Origin: Doris montereyensis
Lineage: Eukaryota > Mollusca > Gastropoda > Nudibranchia > Dorididae
Length of the DNA stretch: 64,000 nt
NCBI GenBank assembly: GCA_037039925.1
Contig: JAXRKP010000178.1
Coordinates: forward strand, 287,001-351,000
Reading direction: 5' to 3'
Made by a program: the position numbers and the translations under genes. Below, piece after piece: positions 11,257-24,900 of the stretch; position 1 is the first letter of the stretch; each line of letters begins with the position of its first letter. Below the pieces are notes generated by a model. The model saw nothing but the letters and a program-made list of their open reading frames with translations. It was not told the origin of the DNA and ran no database searches.

Positions 11257-14200
11257 CTGACAATGTAAGAAAGTATATTTTTTTAAATGAAATCTAACAA
11301 GGTCTGAATCTAATCTTTATATTAAGAGTATGTGCTTTTTAGAGCTTGCTTTAAATTCATTCTGAAAGAAAATTAAAATAACACTTTAGAAATAAAAGTT
11401 AATTTAAAGCACAGATAAAATTTACACACTCAAATAACAAAATGTTTTTTATATATAAAAAATGACATTTAAGCAAAAAGGGTCTGCTTAAAATAAACTG
11501 GTTATTTTTCAATAGGATAACACAATGTCCCGTTCTAAAAATCTTAACACTTTATATGATAGACATAAAACCCAAGCACAAAACGAAAGACCATCAAATC
11601 ACACATTTTGAAATGTTTCATTTTACTCAATTCATTTCTGGGATTGTGACAAAGTGAACTGGCAGGGAGCAGTGTAATTTTCAGTGAGGTCATTTTTGTA
11701 TATCAGCCCTACAGTTTGGGAAAAAGTCATAATTTGGGGAAAATCTGAAATTCAGGACACCAAGAATTTCCTAATACAGAAGTTGAGACAAATCTAAAGA
11801 TTTGGTCAACAGTATCAAAGTCGGTTTTACAATACATTTCTATTTGAAATTTACTCCGTCCACTATATACAGTGCTCTTAGAGCTAACTATACCCCCTTC
11901 ATTGCGGATACATTTAAATGTTGTGCATTATTTCAATTTCTTCATGTTTTTATGAAAATAAATATGTAGGCATTTGCCTCGTGACTTTGTTTACATTTTG
12001 CATCCGCTATTTTGAATTCATAACTACAACGCTTTTCACAGCTCCACTTTGAACAAGAATTTCTTCATTGAAAATGAAACTAATACTCAATGAAACTAAT
12101 ACTCAATGAAGATATCATTGCATATCTAGAGAGGATGGGTGGCAGCTATGATGAGGAATAGCTTCCAGAAATTGATTAGATGAGCAGCGAAGATGAGAAC
12201 TGATCCCATCCACTTCAGCCCTCCGCTGTCTTCAGTAAAAGGTGCGTGTGTTTACTGTTGTGTGTTTGACTACCATAGTCGAGCACACCCCATCACCATC
12301 TCTGACTTTGAATTCACAGTGTTCAGACTATGGCAGTCCTCCCCGAGATCCAATTTATTGTTATATGTAATGTTATTCTTATTTATATATAAATACATTT
12401 GAGGGTTTATAGGCTCCTAATAAATGTTCTTTTATTTTCACCAGCTCTGCGACTAGAGAACCATGAGAGGGTTGATCGCGGCCAAGTTTCCCCAGTGCCT
12501 CAATTCCGGCCTGAGTGTGAGCCCAGACTCCATCTCCCTGAGTATCAGACAAGGACTGATAGAACATTTTTACGGCCAGTTGTGTTTTTGTTATCTTTTA
12601 TTCACTGAGTGAGAGTCTGGTGTAGTTGTATGAATGGACGAATGTGTAGGCTGAAATTGTTCATCATAGGTTCAAAGAGAACGGAGAATTTAAAAGCCAC
12701 CAAAATATGAATGGTGAAGATTTATCTGATCAATCGGTAGGAATTTTTTTTACAATACATTGAGAAAAACCAATTATACATTTTATAGATATCGCTATAG
12801 AGTAAATAGTTATATTTTATCTCAAGAATTTAGGGGAAAACATCCAGACATGACAGACTTAAATAAATGTGATAGGTATAAAATACAAGACTTTACTTTA
12901 AAATTAGTTAAACAATTAGGGGAGATGGAAGATGATGAGGAAGTACCAGTAGGTGGAAGAATAAAGACAATTATGAGTCATCCAAATTTGCCATATGTTT
13001 CTAGTAAAAAAGAAAATTGTAAATTATGATTGACATATTATAAGTTACATAAAGACATAAAGTCTAGATATTATTGTTCTAATTGTAATTTTTTTTATTG
13101 TTTACAGTAAGAAAGGAATTGTATTAACAGAATTTAAATTTTTTTTTTTATATTATTGTTATTGTTAAAAATTACTTTTGAAATGCTTTTTCCTAACCAG
13201 ATGTCAAACTAATCCAATTTGCTTTATAAAAACATTATGGTCATGTCTCTTATTGGTGAGTTTGATTTAATATATTAGAGAATAATTATTAACCATAGGA
13301 TCATTTGACTTTTATCCAAAACCTTATTTCTTATTTATTTCTTGTGTTTCGACGCCTTATTTTCTGTTCAAATTTTCAAATCTATATGATGAAATTTTTT
13401 ACCTGAATGGATTTTACTTATTTATAACTGACTTGTGGCTGACATTAAGCTATCAGTATAAAAATACAACTAAAGCTCATTTAGAGTCTTTAGTCATCTG
13501 ATAATACAAATTTAATATTTAATTACTTAATTTTCGATATATCAAATAATTACTTTTAAAAATATTTCCCCTTCTAACATGTTTCAAAATCATCTGAATT
13601 GCTTTTAAAAACATTCTGTTTGATTTCATGTTTCAGAAAATTATTAACCCTAAAAAATACTCTGAACTTGCATGCCTTATTATTTTTGCTTTATTTTCCG
13701 CATTTTGATACCCTTACGTCTATGCAAATTGTTTCCTTCTATGGTCGAATTTGTAGCTAAATACACTTTTATTATTTGCAAAAGACTTGTGGCTAACTTT
13801 TAATTAAGAAATTATGAGTCTAAACTAAAACTGGAATTTTTTTCCTTCTTGGTGTTTGTGATTTCATGTGAATATTGTCCATTAAGTACATATATATTTT
13901 TTGTTTGTAGCTCTCCATGTCAAACAAACTGTCTGAAACCCATAAAAATGAATCTAGTCATTTCTGAACAAAATGAGGGATAATGTGATATCCTTGTCAA
14001 AAGTTATTAGAGGTGAAAGAATGCAAGGTCTTCACAAATCTTATACGGGAGAAAATCCTGGAATTGTTGAGAGTTAAGAGAAACAAAAAGATAAAACATA
14101 AGTGAAAGAGTGAAGGGAAAGAAGAAGGCTCTACTCCACCAACCACTCACAATTTACAATACAACATTGGGACAGACATTCAAGTGAATATTCATGAGAC

Positions 14201-15882
14201 AAATGAATTTGACTTACAAAGTCTTTCATTACCTCTTTCTGATTTCCATTCTGATCTAGATTCATGTCTCCCTGATGAACGTCCTCCGTCTCGGCCTGAG
14301 GGTCTATCATCCTCCCTGACCTAGAATCCCGTCCTCTATCCTCCCTGTAAGTCCTTTCTTCTCTGCGACTATATTCACGGTCTCTTGGATCACGTTTCGT
14401 ATGGTCTTTCACGGTCTTCATACCTAGATGGCAGTCAATAAAAATGATGACTACTTTCTCAGCCAAATAATAAATTTCAGATTAATCGTTTGCCTTGTTT
14501 AATTTGGTGAAATGTGTTTGTTATCATACTTCTGGTTCCCACCCACATAAAGCTGTTTGTCAGGTAATGCCTACAAAAGCTGAAGACGTTCAACTAAAAA
14601 AAACAACGAAAATCAAACAAGAAAAATAAAATAAGAATAAAAAAAATTCAAACAAGAATGCAGAAAAAATAAGTGAACGAAAAAACAAACAATCAAACCT
14701 TTCATGCCTCGCTCCTCTTTCTTCTCGTCGATCAAATCTTCGGAGCTGTCACTTACTTCTCGTCGATCAAATCTTTCCTTCTTTTCAAACCTTCCACTTC
14801 TGTTGAGATCATTTTTGTAAAATATTCGTAACAGTAAAGAAGAATAAACTGTATTTATGAATTATTTCATACATTTAGTAGATTCTGATTTGTCACAAAT
14901 CTTTCAAGCTTAACAAACATTAAATAAGCATTGATTTTAATCAATGCAAAGATATTTTTTTTTAAATAACCAGTTGCACAACTTTCTCTTATGTAACACT
15001 AACTCCTTATAATTATGCTATATTATAATAAAAAACACACGCTTATTTTCTGTCATGCGTCCTGACATTAAACAATCAATCGAGCTGAAATTTTGAATGG
15101 AAATACTCAAAAGGCTTGAAGTATGATCCTTTATTTTCAAATCCCTATGACTCTACTTATTTATCGTGTAATTAATTAATCAAATTAGCTTTGTTCCGGT
15201 TCAATGTTTTGTGCTACTTTTTTATTGACTCTAAGAAAGTTGTTGCTTCTCAAGCGTAAACAACTACCTAATACCCAAGTAGACTAAAGCGTTACATAAG
15301 TATGAAAATTAATTTTGTAGGCTCAAAATTTTTGTTTTATTATGCCTGTGTCTAAATCATAGGTCTAGATTTATCTTAATCATTTTCACTATATATCTAG
15401 CTCTAGTCAGATCAAATAATATAGAAGACATGGTGCATCTCATCATAGATCTAGATCTATCGGAATGACTCCTTCAGTCGTGCACACTGCACACGGTGTG
15501 ATTTTTGTTGGGATGAGCCAAGGCCTCCCTAGCCATAGGAGGTCTTGGATGGATTTCAGAGTCAGGGATGGTGATAGTACAGTTTTGTGCCCGATGGGAG
15601 CCCTTTAAGATCGAAATTCTAGATAACAAAAAAGCGCACGATTAAACTTGAAATCTTGAATGTTAAAGGTATGTAGATGTACTACTTCTACTACCGGTAC
15701 CATTACTACTATTACTAGGCTTACCACACCAGTATTATGGCGATAAAAGATACCGTAACGACTCTCTCTTCTCTCTATTTGGGACATCCGTCCTAATTAG
15801 ACTTAGACCTTATGTTTTCCCGGACGGCTGGTGGTTGTGTGTGTAGAAATGAGACAAAAACACGGAGGAACTCCTCTGTGCC

Positions 15883-15917
<35 letters not shown>

Positions 15918-18900
15918 AAATCCCCATAGGCCTGCAGGCAACAGATAAGAGGTCGGTCCGGTAGAAACGGCGTCGGCTCAGGCCTTGCCTGTGAGAACGA
16001 CTGGTGACACGTCATTTTCCCCTGAAACATCGACTCCCTTGCGGCCCTTTTTAAAAATCTCGGAAGTTTCATCTGACAATCTTTAAAAATCTCGGAAGTC
16101 TCATCTGAAAATCCTGGAGGTCCTTTCGACGTGTCAAAAAACCCGGAAATCCGTGAACGAACGGAAAATCACCATCCCTGAATTAACTAAGAAATGACAT
16201 GTTGTGTAGTAGTTTCCTCAATAGGTTGCATGGAGTAGGTTCCCCTGTCGGGTCGAGAGGCGACACTGCCGCTCACAATTAAGGTGAGGTTCCAAGCACA
16301 CACAAAAAGTAGTTGATCGCAAAACTTTGGCATCCATTGTAATTTTCCGTCACGCTCGCAAAATTCAAGAGTATTATTTTTTCAAGACCAATTTCTCCCG
16401 AATTTTACCCCATGTAAAAAATCCAGACTTTTCCCCGACCCAGTGAAGACCCTGTAAATCATATCCCATCATCAAATTAATGTGTGAGTGGTAACCCCCC
16501 CCCCCCCCCCAATCATATACAAATGATTAATTCTGTATAGAGGGAAAACACAAACAAACAACCCCAACTAACAGTGGGAGTACTGGGAGCTTACTGAGAG
16601 TAACACAAAACTAGAAATGTTTTCGAATTCTTTGACGCTTACTTTTCTTCTATAATGTGCATCAAATATTGGATGCTACTTTGGTTGATAACGAATTTCC
16701 CCTTAATTGCATTTATATTCAAAACTACAGTACTGATGCTTCTGAACAATAGACCTTTTGATCCCTGATGGTTTCTTGGTAACAGTAATATAAAAACTCA
16801 AAAGGTGTAAAGCAGGAAATCGACAACTAGGAATAAAGGACATAGTTAAATAGTCAACCTTATCAATACTTGCATTTGTATTATTAAAGCCATGTTTTGA
16901 TCTGACTGGTAAAGACTACAACAGTGGTTTTGTCTCCATGCTACATTGAAATTCCACCATATGCAGTGATCTCAGGGTGATTTCAGAGGAAACAGCAAGA
17001 CAAAAAGATAAATGAAAGTGTGGAAGGAAAGAAGTAGGACCTACCAATTGTGCCCACCCTAAGTAACCCCCATCTCATCAAATGAAAATCTCATATTGAT
17101 ATCCAGGTCTTACTGTTATTTGTATTTATTCAAAATAGAATGATAAAAGTTTATTTTTTAAAAGGTGACATCTAATTGATACATGAATGATACAAACCTC
17201 TCTGACACAGGATATCTATCAGACATTCGTTTCGGACCAGACCAATCATCGTCACGGCGACTACTTTCAATAGGACGTTTGAGAGGACGTCTATCTTGTA
17301 AAACACTGAGGGGAAATGAGTGACATTTCTTTTAAAGAGTTTGTAGAAACCATTCTTTCATGCAGGTCTTGTCCAAAACTTTCTCATTTCTATAGCTACA
17401 GGGTAAGCGCTATATAAGTGCCATTTATTATTATTAGCCACAGAAAAAACAACACATAGGCGTCCTAAGAAATGATTGCTTTTTATTTATCCCACATCAT
17501 CACTTCCTTCTCTCCTATTAAAAAAAACTAGAATTCAAGTGAAATTAGCATTGCAGACTAAAGACAATTGAAGGGGTCATTTCAACAGTGTGCCAAAGTC
17601 GCAATTAAGCAATTTAGAGAAAATGCCAAAAACTATAGACAATTCTATTTCAACAATAATAAAACAATTTTGCATTTACTATCACATGTGACAAGGTTCG
17701 AACAAACCATTCCATAGATGATTTAAATCTATTTTGCTCAGGTCTCTTGAAGAATCTCAATCTAGTATGATTCAACTGGTGACATAAATTTGGTACAGTA
17801 AATGGCTGTTAAGAATATAAAGTCTTTTACACAATCTGAGACATACCGTTGCTGCTCTCTTCTATAGCTTTCCTGTTGTCGTTCAATTTCCATCCTCTCT
17901 GTCTGTAGCCTCAGCCTCTCTGTTTCCATTTTTTCTCTCTCTAACTGTTCTCTCATTTCCCTTAAAACATGTATAAATCAAAATATCACTGAACAGTTAG
18001 TTGCAGCAAAATTATTATATCAAAGTACACCAAGACGGTGTCAAGCAAAATGTAAATAATAAACATAAGTATCACTGACTAAATTATATGTATTAATCTT
18101 TATAAGCATCACTATCTTACACAATCTATAATAGTTTTTTTTTCCAACTTAAATAATGACACCAAATACATTTCAATAATAATGTTTCATCATCTGAAAC
18201 TTTCACTTACTTCAGCCTTCTTCTTTCTCTATCTATTTTCATGGCTTCCTCCTTTGCCTTTTTTCAATCAAGTTCTGCTTATATAGCTGGCGTTCTATGT
18301 CCATTTGGCGACGTCTTTCCTCATGTTTAAGATACATTTCTTTTCTTCTCAATCTTTCTCTTTCACGTTCTGCCTGTAAAAGCAAAATCATGACAACATA
18401 TCAAGTAAAGAAGCCATTAAGAAAAAATAATCTAGCAGGTAAGAAGCAAGAGAAATTATCTTTAAACGAGTCATATATTGTCATTGCAGGTCGCTACACA
18501 CAGCAGAAACATTTTCACTCTATTGAGTAAAATCTTTTTTTAAAATGATTGAGGGAAATGTTCACTGCCCCGGAGAGCAGTGACGTCATTTTTATTGGTT
18601 GATATTGAATGGAGATGATGGGGAGATCTATTTTTTAGAATGCTTGAGAAAGAACATGATTCTTTCTCTAAAATTGCTACGTACGCAGATGGCGACCTGC
18701 ATCAATGATACGTAGACTTTGCCAATTTCAAAATGAGTTTAAGCTACGGGTTCTTTACCTTTTTTTTTACTTTTCATTTATTTTGGTTAAATTATGCACA
18801 TATATGTAATCAGTGTATTGAAAAATGAACTTAAATGGTGTTGTTTACTTAGTTGCCATGGTAACGGCCACCATCTTTATGGTATTGTTTTTTTGTTTAC

Positions 18901-21900
18901 ACATTATTTTACAAAGCTATTTAGAAAAACGTAATGACCAAATCACTCCAAACTTCACATTAAAGTTGGTAACGGTAAAGACTATAAACTTTCAAAACAA
19001 AATAGATTCGTTTTCCTTTGTGCTTTTATGATTTTTTTAGTTTGCCATACAATAATTATGAAACCATTTTTGCAACAAGTGTACATTGTTCGGAGCCTTT
19101 GCGTGGAAAGTTTGTCTGTACAATAAATGACTATCCACATGTGAAATTTCATGACAAATTCTGTGCAATAACGGCCAAACAGCGATAAAATAGTCTAAAA
19201 AACAATATTTCGAGAAAAAACATACAATTGAAATTTTACAACACTAAAACACACGTTTCACACAACTGTCGACTCACAAGAGTTTTTTTACTCGTGATAT
19301 CAAACATGCATCAAATGATAATATAAATGATGCAGAGAATAGAATGAATATATTCTGTAATCAAATATTATAATCATTGAAATTAGAGCTCTTAATCTTG
19401 ACATCGGTGGGAGTATGGGGTATCATTGTAAAGCATATTTCTAGCACAATCGGCCAATCAGAGCTGTCTATCATTCATTGAGCTATCCCACAACGCGAAG
19501 AAAAGAAAGGGGTGTCTCACGAGCTGGTATTTCACCGGCTCACCACTGGTTTTCACGTCTGACCATCCTTGTTTACTAGAGTGCAAGAGCACATTTTCTA
19601 TCATAGCACACATGGTTGAATAGATTTGTCCAGTGATGTAAGCTATATTACGCTACTACGTTGTATAGAGGAGAGGGGGCAAGATAAGCAGGATCGAAAA
19701 TTAACAAAATCTGTGACTCGCACTGTGGCGAACAGAAAAACAGGGCGGTTTGGACACGCTACTTCTACGCAAAATCTAACTGGAATTTGTAGAGAACACT
19801 GGTTATTATCTTGCATGTAATAGAGCAGACAGCAATTACACTAAACGCAAAAAATAAATAACCAGCTCACCTTAATTTTCTCGAATGACAGGACATCCAG
19901 TTCTTTTTTTCTTTTTCAGTAAGGGTGGATTCATCTCTAGAAAGCAACACACGTTCTCGCTCTGAGGAAATAAAGAAAAAGAAAAACATACACATATTTG
20001 AAAATAAGAACACAGGTCTTTTGATGATATGAGCTACAAAAAGTTAGAACATTTAAGGGCTTAAGTTCACAAACCCATGTAACACGCACATGAAGAAAAA
20101 ATGAAACGTAGTGGATAGCAGATGATACAATTGATTTTCATGTTATATTATTTAACAACTGGACAGCATGTCTCTGCAACTGATGGGTATGTAAGAAAAC
20201 ATTGGGGGCAGATTGTAGGGTACAGTAATCTCCGCAAAATGTAGGATCCATGGGTGAAAAAATATATATATCATACGTTTTACCTGAATGGATTCTTTAA
20301 ATACAACAATTTAAAGACGGGGACTTACTAAGACCTGTTGCATTTTGGCAAAGTCAAGCCATCCGCTGTTGCATTATGAGGGGTAACTAGCTTTGTAAAA
20401 CGTGTTTACATGGAGAGAAAAACGTGCATGATGACGAATCGTGCATTTGGCGGCATGCAATGTGGTGGAAACTACTGTATATTAATATTCACATTTGCAA
20501 TATATGAACGTCTGGTGGTACATGATCAGCATGATCAAGAATAAACTTTTGAGTTTAAAACAGACAGAGCCATTATATCGAATGCTTCAGGTGAAAAACT
20601 TGCCTGATCGTGGAGAACGCCTCCTATCTCTTTCCCCTCCCCGTCTTTTATCAGATTTTCTCTCCTCTGATTTTTTCTCCTTAGATCCTTCAGTCTTAAC
20701 CGCTTCCTTCGAACTTTCTTTCTTCTCTGCAAATTAAAAGCAAATACTATTTCAAGGCCATTTATTCATGCCAAGCGTTTAGTAATAAGCACTTGAAAGA
20801 TGAAAAAATAATCTTCATTTTAATATTTAAAAAAAAAAAGAAAGGTAGGAAATTCTAAGAATCACAATATGTCAATTGTAGGCTCATGTTTCATTACCAT
20901 CTTCTTTTCGAGGAGCGGATGATTTAGCATCTGGACGCCTGGAGGAAGTGGGTCTACCTGATGAAGATTTTGATGGTGACTTTATTCCACTGGGTGGTAA
21001 GACTTTTGCACCAGCTTTTGCACCCTGTGGCTCTGTTCTTGCCTGGAAAGACAAAAGCATAGATTAATTCCATATGGGACAAAAACCATAAGGTTTTAAT
21101 CTGTGGTGTACACCAATAATAACCTTGACACAGGTCTATGCATCATATGCGAATTTGAATAACCGACAGACAAGACTAATACTATTTCATCAAAGGGTTT
21201 TGTGACAATCATGCAATTCACCCAGTCTTTATTTATCAACCGATTGGGCTCAACTTTACGTAAAAGTTACACATGGCCTGTAAATGTACCTATCTTTGAC
21301 CGTAACATCTTTTGTTGATGAATAATTTTTAAAAATATTTTGGCATCGTCTGACAGACGACTTACTTTTTATCATGCAAAGGTATGTTACTCTCATATTC
21401 TTATCAAACAAAAATGCCTCATCAGCCTCAAACGTCTTCAATTTCGATATCAATATACCTGAAGCTCTATGTTGGCGAGCGGAGCGACATCGCAAACAAC
21501 GACAATAGCCTAATGCTATTGCATCTCATACTACCAACCAAAAAATCTACATATATCTTCAGTGTAGTGCATTCAGTGTAGATATACATTAACGACATTT
21601 AAATTCTTATATTCTGAAAAATCCTTTTAATTTCTCTCAACTGTAAAGGGCTTTGCTTCCCTTCTCAATTTTTGTAAAGGACTTAAGCCAGAACCTAAAG
21701 TTTCTAGGATAAAATTACAGGAGAAATCAATAATGGCAATTATCAGTATTCAACCGGTGGGCACAGAACATGCTCTTGCGGTGGGTACAGAATATGCCCT
21801 TGATCGGACAATCTAATTAATCAAAAAGACATAAAAACATTCGCCCATGATCTGGAACATAAACGTACAAATCAATGTTATGATATAGTGAAGGATAGTC

Positions 21901-24900
21901 CTATCTCTTTCATATCACCATTCTAACTAAGAACCATGTTCAGGGCCAGTATCTTTAACTCTATACGAGAGAACTTCAATCGAGATTGTTCTATCATACA
22001 ATTCTTATTAAAATTGAGCTGAAATCGTTAAAGATCTTGAGATATGTAGGCCGAAAAAATCATGACACAAGGAATCATTGTTTACATATCATTTATTCAC
22101 GGAGAAACTCTACACTACAAATGTAGCTATGAATTGAAAGTATTTTTCTGTCTCACCTATACACCTTATAATTAGCTGGGAAAGTAAGATTAAACAAAAG
22201 TGAAAACAAAATGCTCTTATTACAAATGCACCATTTGTAATAAATCTTTTGTGTCCAGCCTTGTTTTGTGGATTATAACATCGAAAGACCTGTAATTAAC
22301 AGGAATATGTTTTTTTCTGAAAAAAATATCCATCTTTTCTATGATTTAGTTTGTCATTTTTTGTAAAAAAATGCATTTTTTAAGTTTAAACCCAAAACCA
22401 CTCTTTTATGTTGTAAAGGCATTCAAAGTGTTTGATAAAAATATTACATAACCTTTAAAGCTGAAATGTTTCCATAAAAGAGGCAAAAAACCTTTTATCT
22501 TTATCATCAATAACACTTTTTATACCTGGTTGAAATTAGGACAAAATCATGCATCTCAGCATTTCAGCGAGACCCATTGCATTTGTGACTTGTGAGATAA
22601 TTAAGTCGAGCTACTGCAAAATCAAACTTAGCTTTACCATCTTAATCCTGAAGTATGAGAGCCCAAACAGTCCCTATCAATTTATGCTTACCCTTTCAAC
22701 AGAAATCATTCTGCCATGTAATTCAGTCCTATGTAAATGTTGTATGCATTTGGTTGCCTCATCTGCTGAACCCATGGTAACAAAACCGTAGCATCTTGAT
22801 CCCGGACTTGAGCGTTTGTAACAACTTTGCCCCGATGACCTGTGAAAAATTTATGCATTTTGTCTGTTAGGATTTTTTTACAGACTATATCTCTTTTCAG
22901 TACCGTTTCCATGTAAAAGACTAATCTGCGAAACAAGAGGTAATTTTAAAACCACTTAACAATTTAAAGGAGGGGAAAATGATGAGAAAAAATCAAATTA
23001 AAAACAGATTGCCTGTAATCTTTTTTTCATTTTGTAGTAAATCACAGTAAATCAATCCTTCAATCATTTTACAATGTTAATGCCTATGTGGTTTTGATTT
23101 CACATAAGAATATTCAAATGCCAATTCATTATTGTAAAAACAAAAATGACGTCCACCTAAAAACACATTTATTATATTTAAAACAAAAGACAACTTCGAA
23201 AATGTATTCGATAAAGAAGTGCTATACTAACCTTTCCATACTTGCTGAATAGAGTTTTTAAGTCAGTGGCACGAGTACTTGAAGAAAGACCACTAACCCA
23301 CAAATTTCTGCTACTTTGTGACACTGCGACAAAAATAAGAAGTTAAAAAAATTACAAAATGATATGATCAGAAATGGAGACTAAAACCTTACTTAAAAAC
23401 TAACCCTTTTGGATAAGATGATAGACAAAGGCTGACATAGGTCTAGATGTTGCAGAACCATCATTTAGGGAGAGAATCCCACCCCACCTCTAGTAAGGGG
23501 GCATAACAGAGGAAATGGTAGTGATAATATGGAAGGCTTTCCAACAGACTTTCTCTTTACAACCCTACAATGGCAGTCCAAATCAAGATTTAGGACATGC
23601 TGTGACTGTTTAATGTTATGTTTTATAATTTTTAATTACTATTGGATGATAAAACTTCCTGAAGATAAAGGAAATTGAAACACCAACTGCTGTTCTTGGG
23701 GATACAATAGATGCTCTATCTTTCTATACCTTTTTTTAATCAGTATTTTATGTTTTTGTACACTAAAATTCCTATAATGTCACTGTATGTTGTTCAAAGT
23801 TTTCTCTCCAGTTTTTCAAAAAAATGACCTGTGATCAAGGGGTTATAACATTCAAACCATCTGTGCAAAATACAAAAACACATCAAACATTCAAGGGTTT
23901 CGCTTTTTCAGACCAGCACTCAGAAAGTTAACTCTCAAATAAGTAATACTTTTTAATGTGAAGAAAGACTTACATAAGTATTTTGTGCGCACCAGTTGGC
24001 AAATATGAGTCATTCATAAGAGTAGCATGTACTCATAGGGAATCTAGTTTTCAAATGAAAGCACATACTATAATTTACTCCACTTTCACTTACAATATAA
24101 ATATACTTCTGTGAGACTGAAACTACATACTTTTATTTTTGTCATCTTTCTTGACTGGTTTTGCTGTCGAAGTGCTGCTGAAAATCAAGATAGAAAATGA
24201 ATAATTAAAAAAAACCAAAACAACATCCAGTTGATATCTTTCCTTCCGCAATTTCATTCACTACAGATTAAAAAAAAAGAAGATTTGTTAAAAGAGAAAA
24301 ATTTTGAACTTTCCGTACGGTTTCAATGAAACACTTAATTTTCTTGGGTTCAGAGCAACTTAGTAACGCTCAAATAACATTTTAGCATATCTGCAAAGTT
24401 TCAGACACTGATACGGCTGAGGAGAAAAGCAGAGTAACCTCAATGCAAACTAACTATTTCAAAATGGTACAAATGTATTTTCAAATCTAGATGATGATGT
24501 CACGTAACAAAGTAGCAAAACAACAATGACCCTCAAGCTGCCACACAGGTGTTTAAATTTCTCCCTCTACAATTAAAGAGACAAACCCTCTACTCCATGA
24601 TGTCTCTCATCATACCATGTAAAATGTTAGGGATTAAAATGATGAATAACAAACCTCTTGGAAGTTGTCTTAGTATCTTTCTCTTCCTTGCCTGCTGACA
24701 CCTGTTTTGACTCTTTTGAATCGGCGACTTGCGCAGTTGTTCCTTTAGTGGCACTCTCTATCTTTGCAGAATCCACTTCTTCTTTCACTTCAGTGGCAGA
24801 ACTTTCTTTCTGTGTCATTTCTCCTGTGGTTTTGGGAACTGATGTCGACTCGGAACCCTTGTTCTCGTTCCCAGTGCTGTCGAGTAGATCAGCGTCAATT

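Larger units (their letters stand above)
14824..17197. other. SAFB intron with homopolymers and short duplications
   Basis: Contains a C32 run (15885-15916), a C16 run (16495-16510), two tandem 34-bp units sharing tttaaaaatctcggaagt (16046-16112), and an element-B copy. A cluster of AGATCTAGATCT words lies near 15440-15460. No other gene is visible. Confidence 0.5.
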
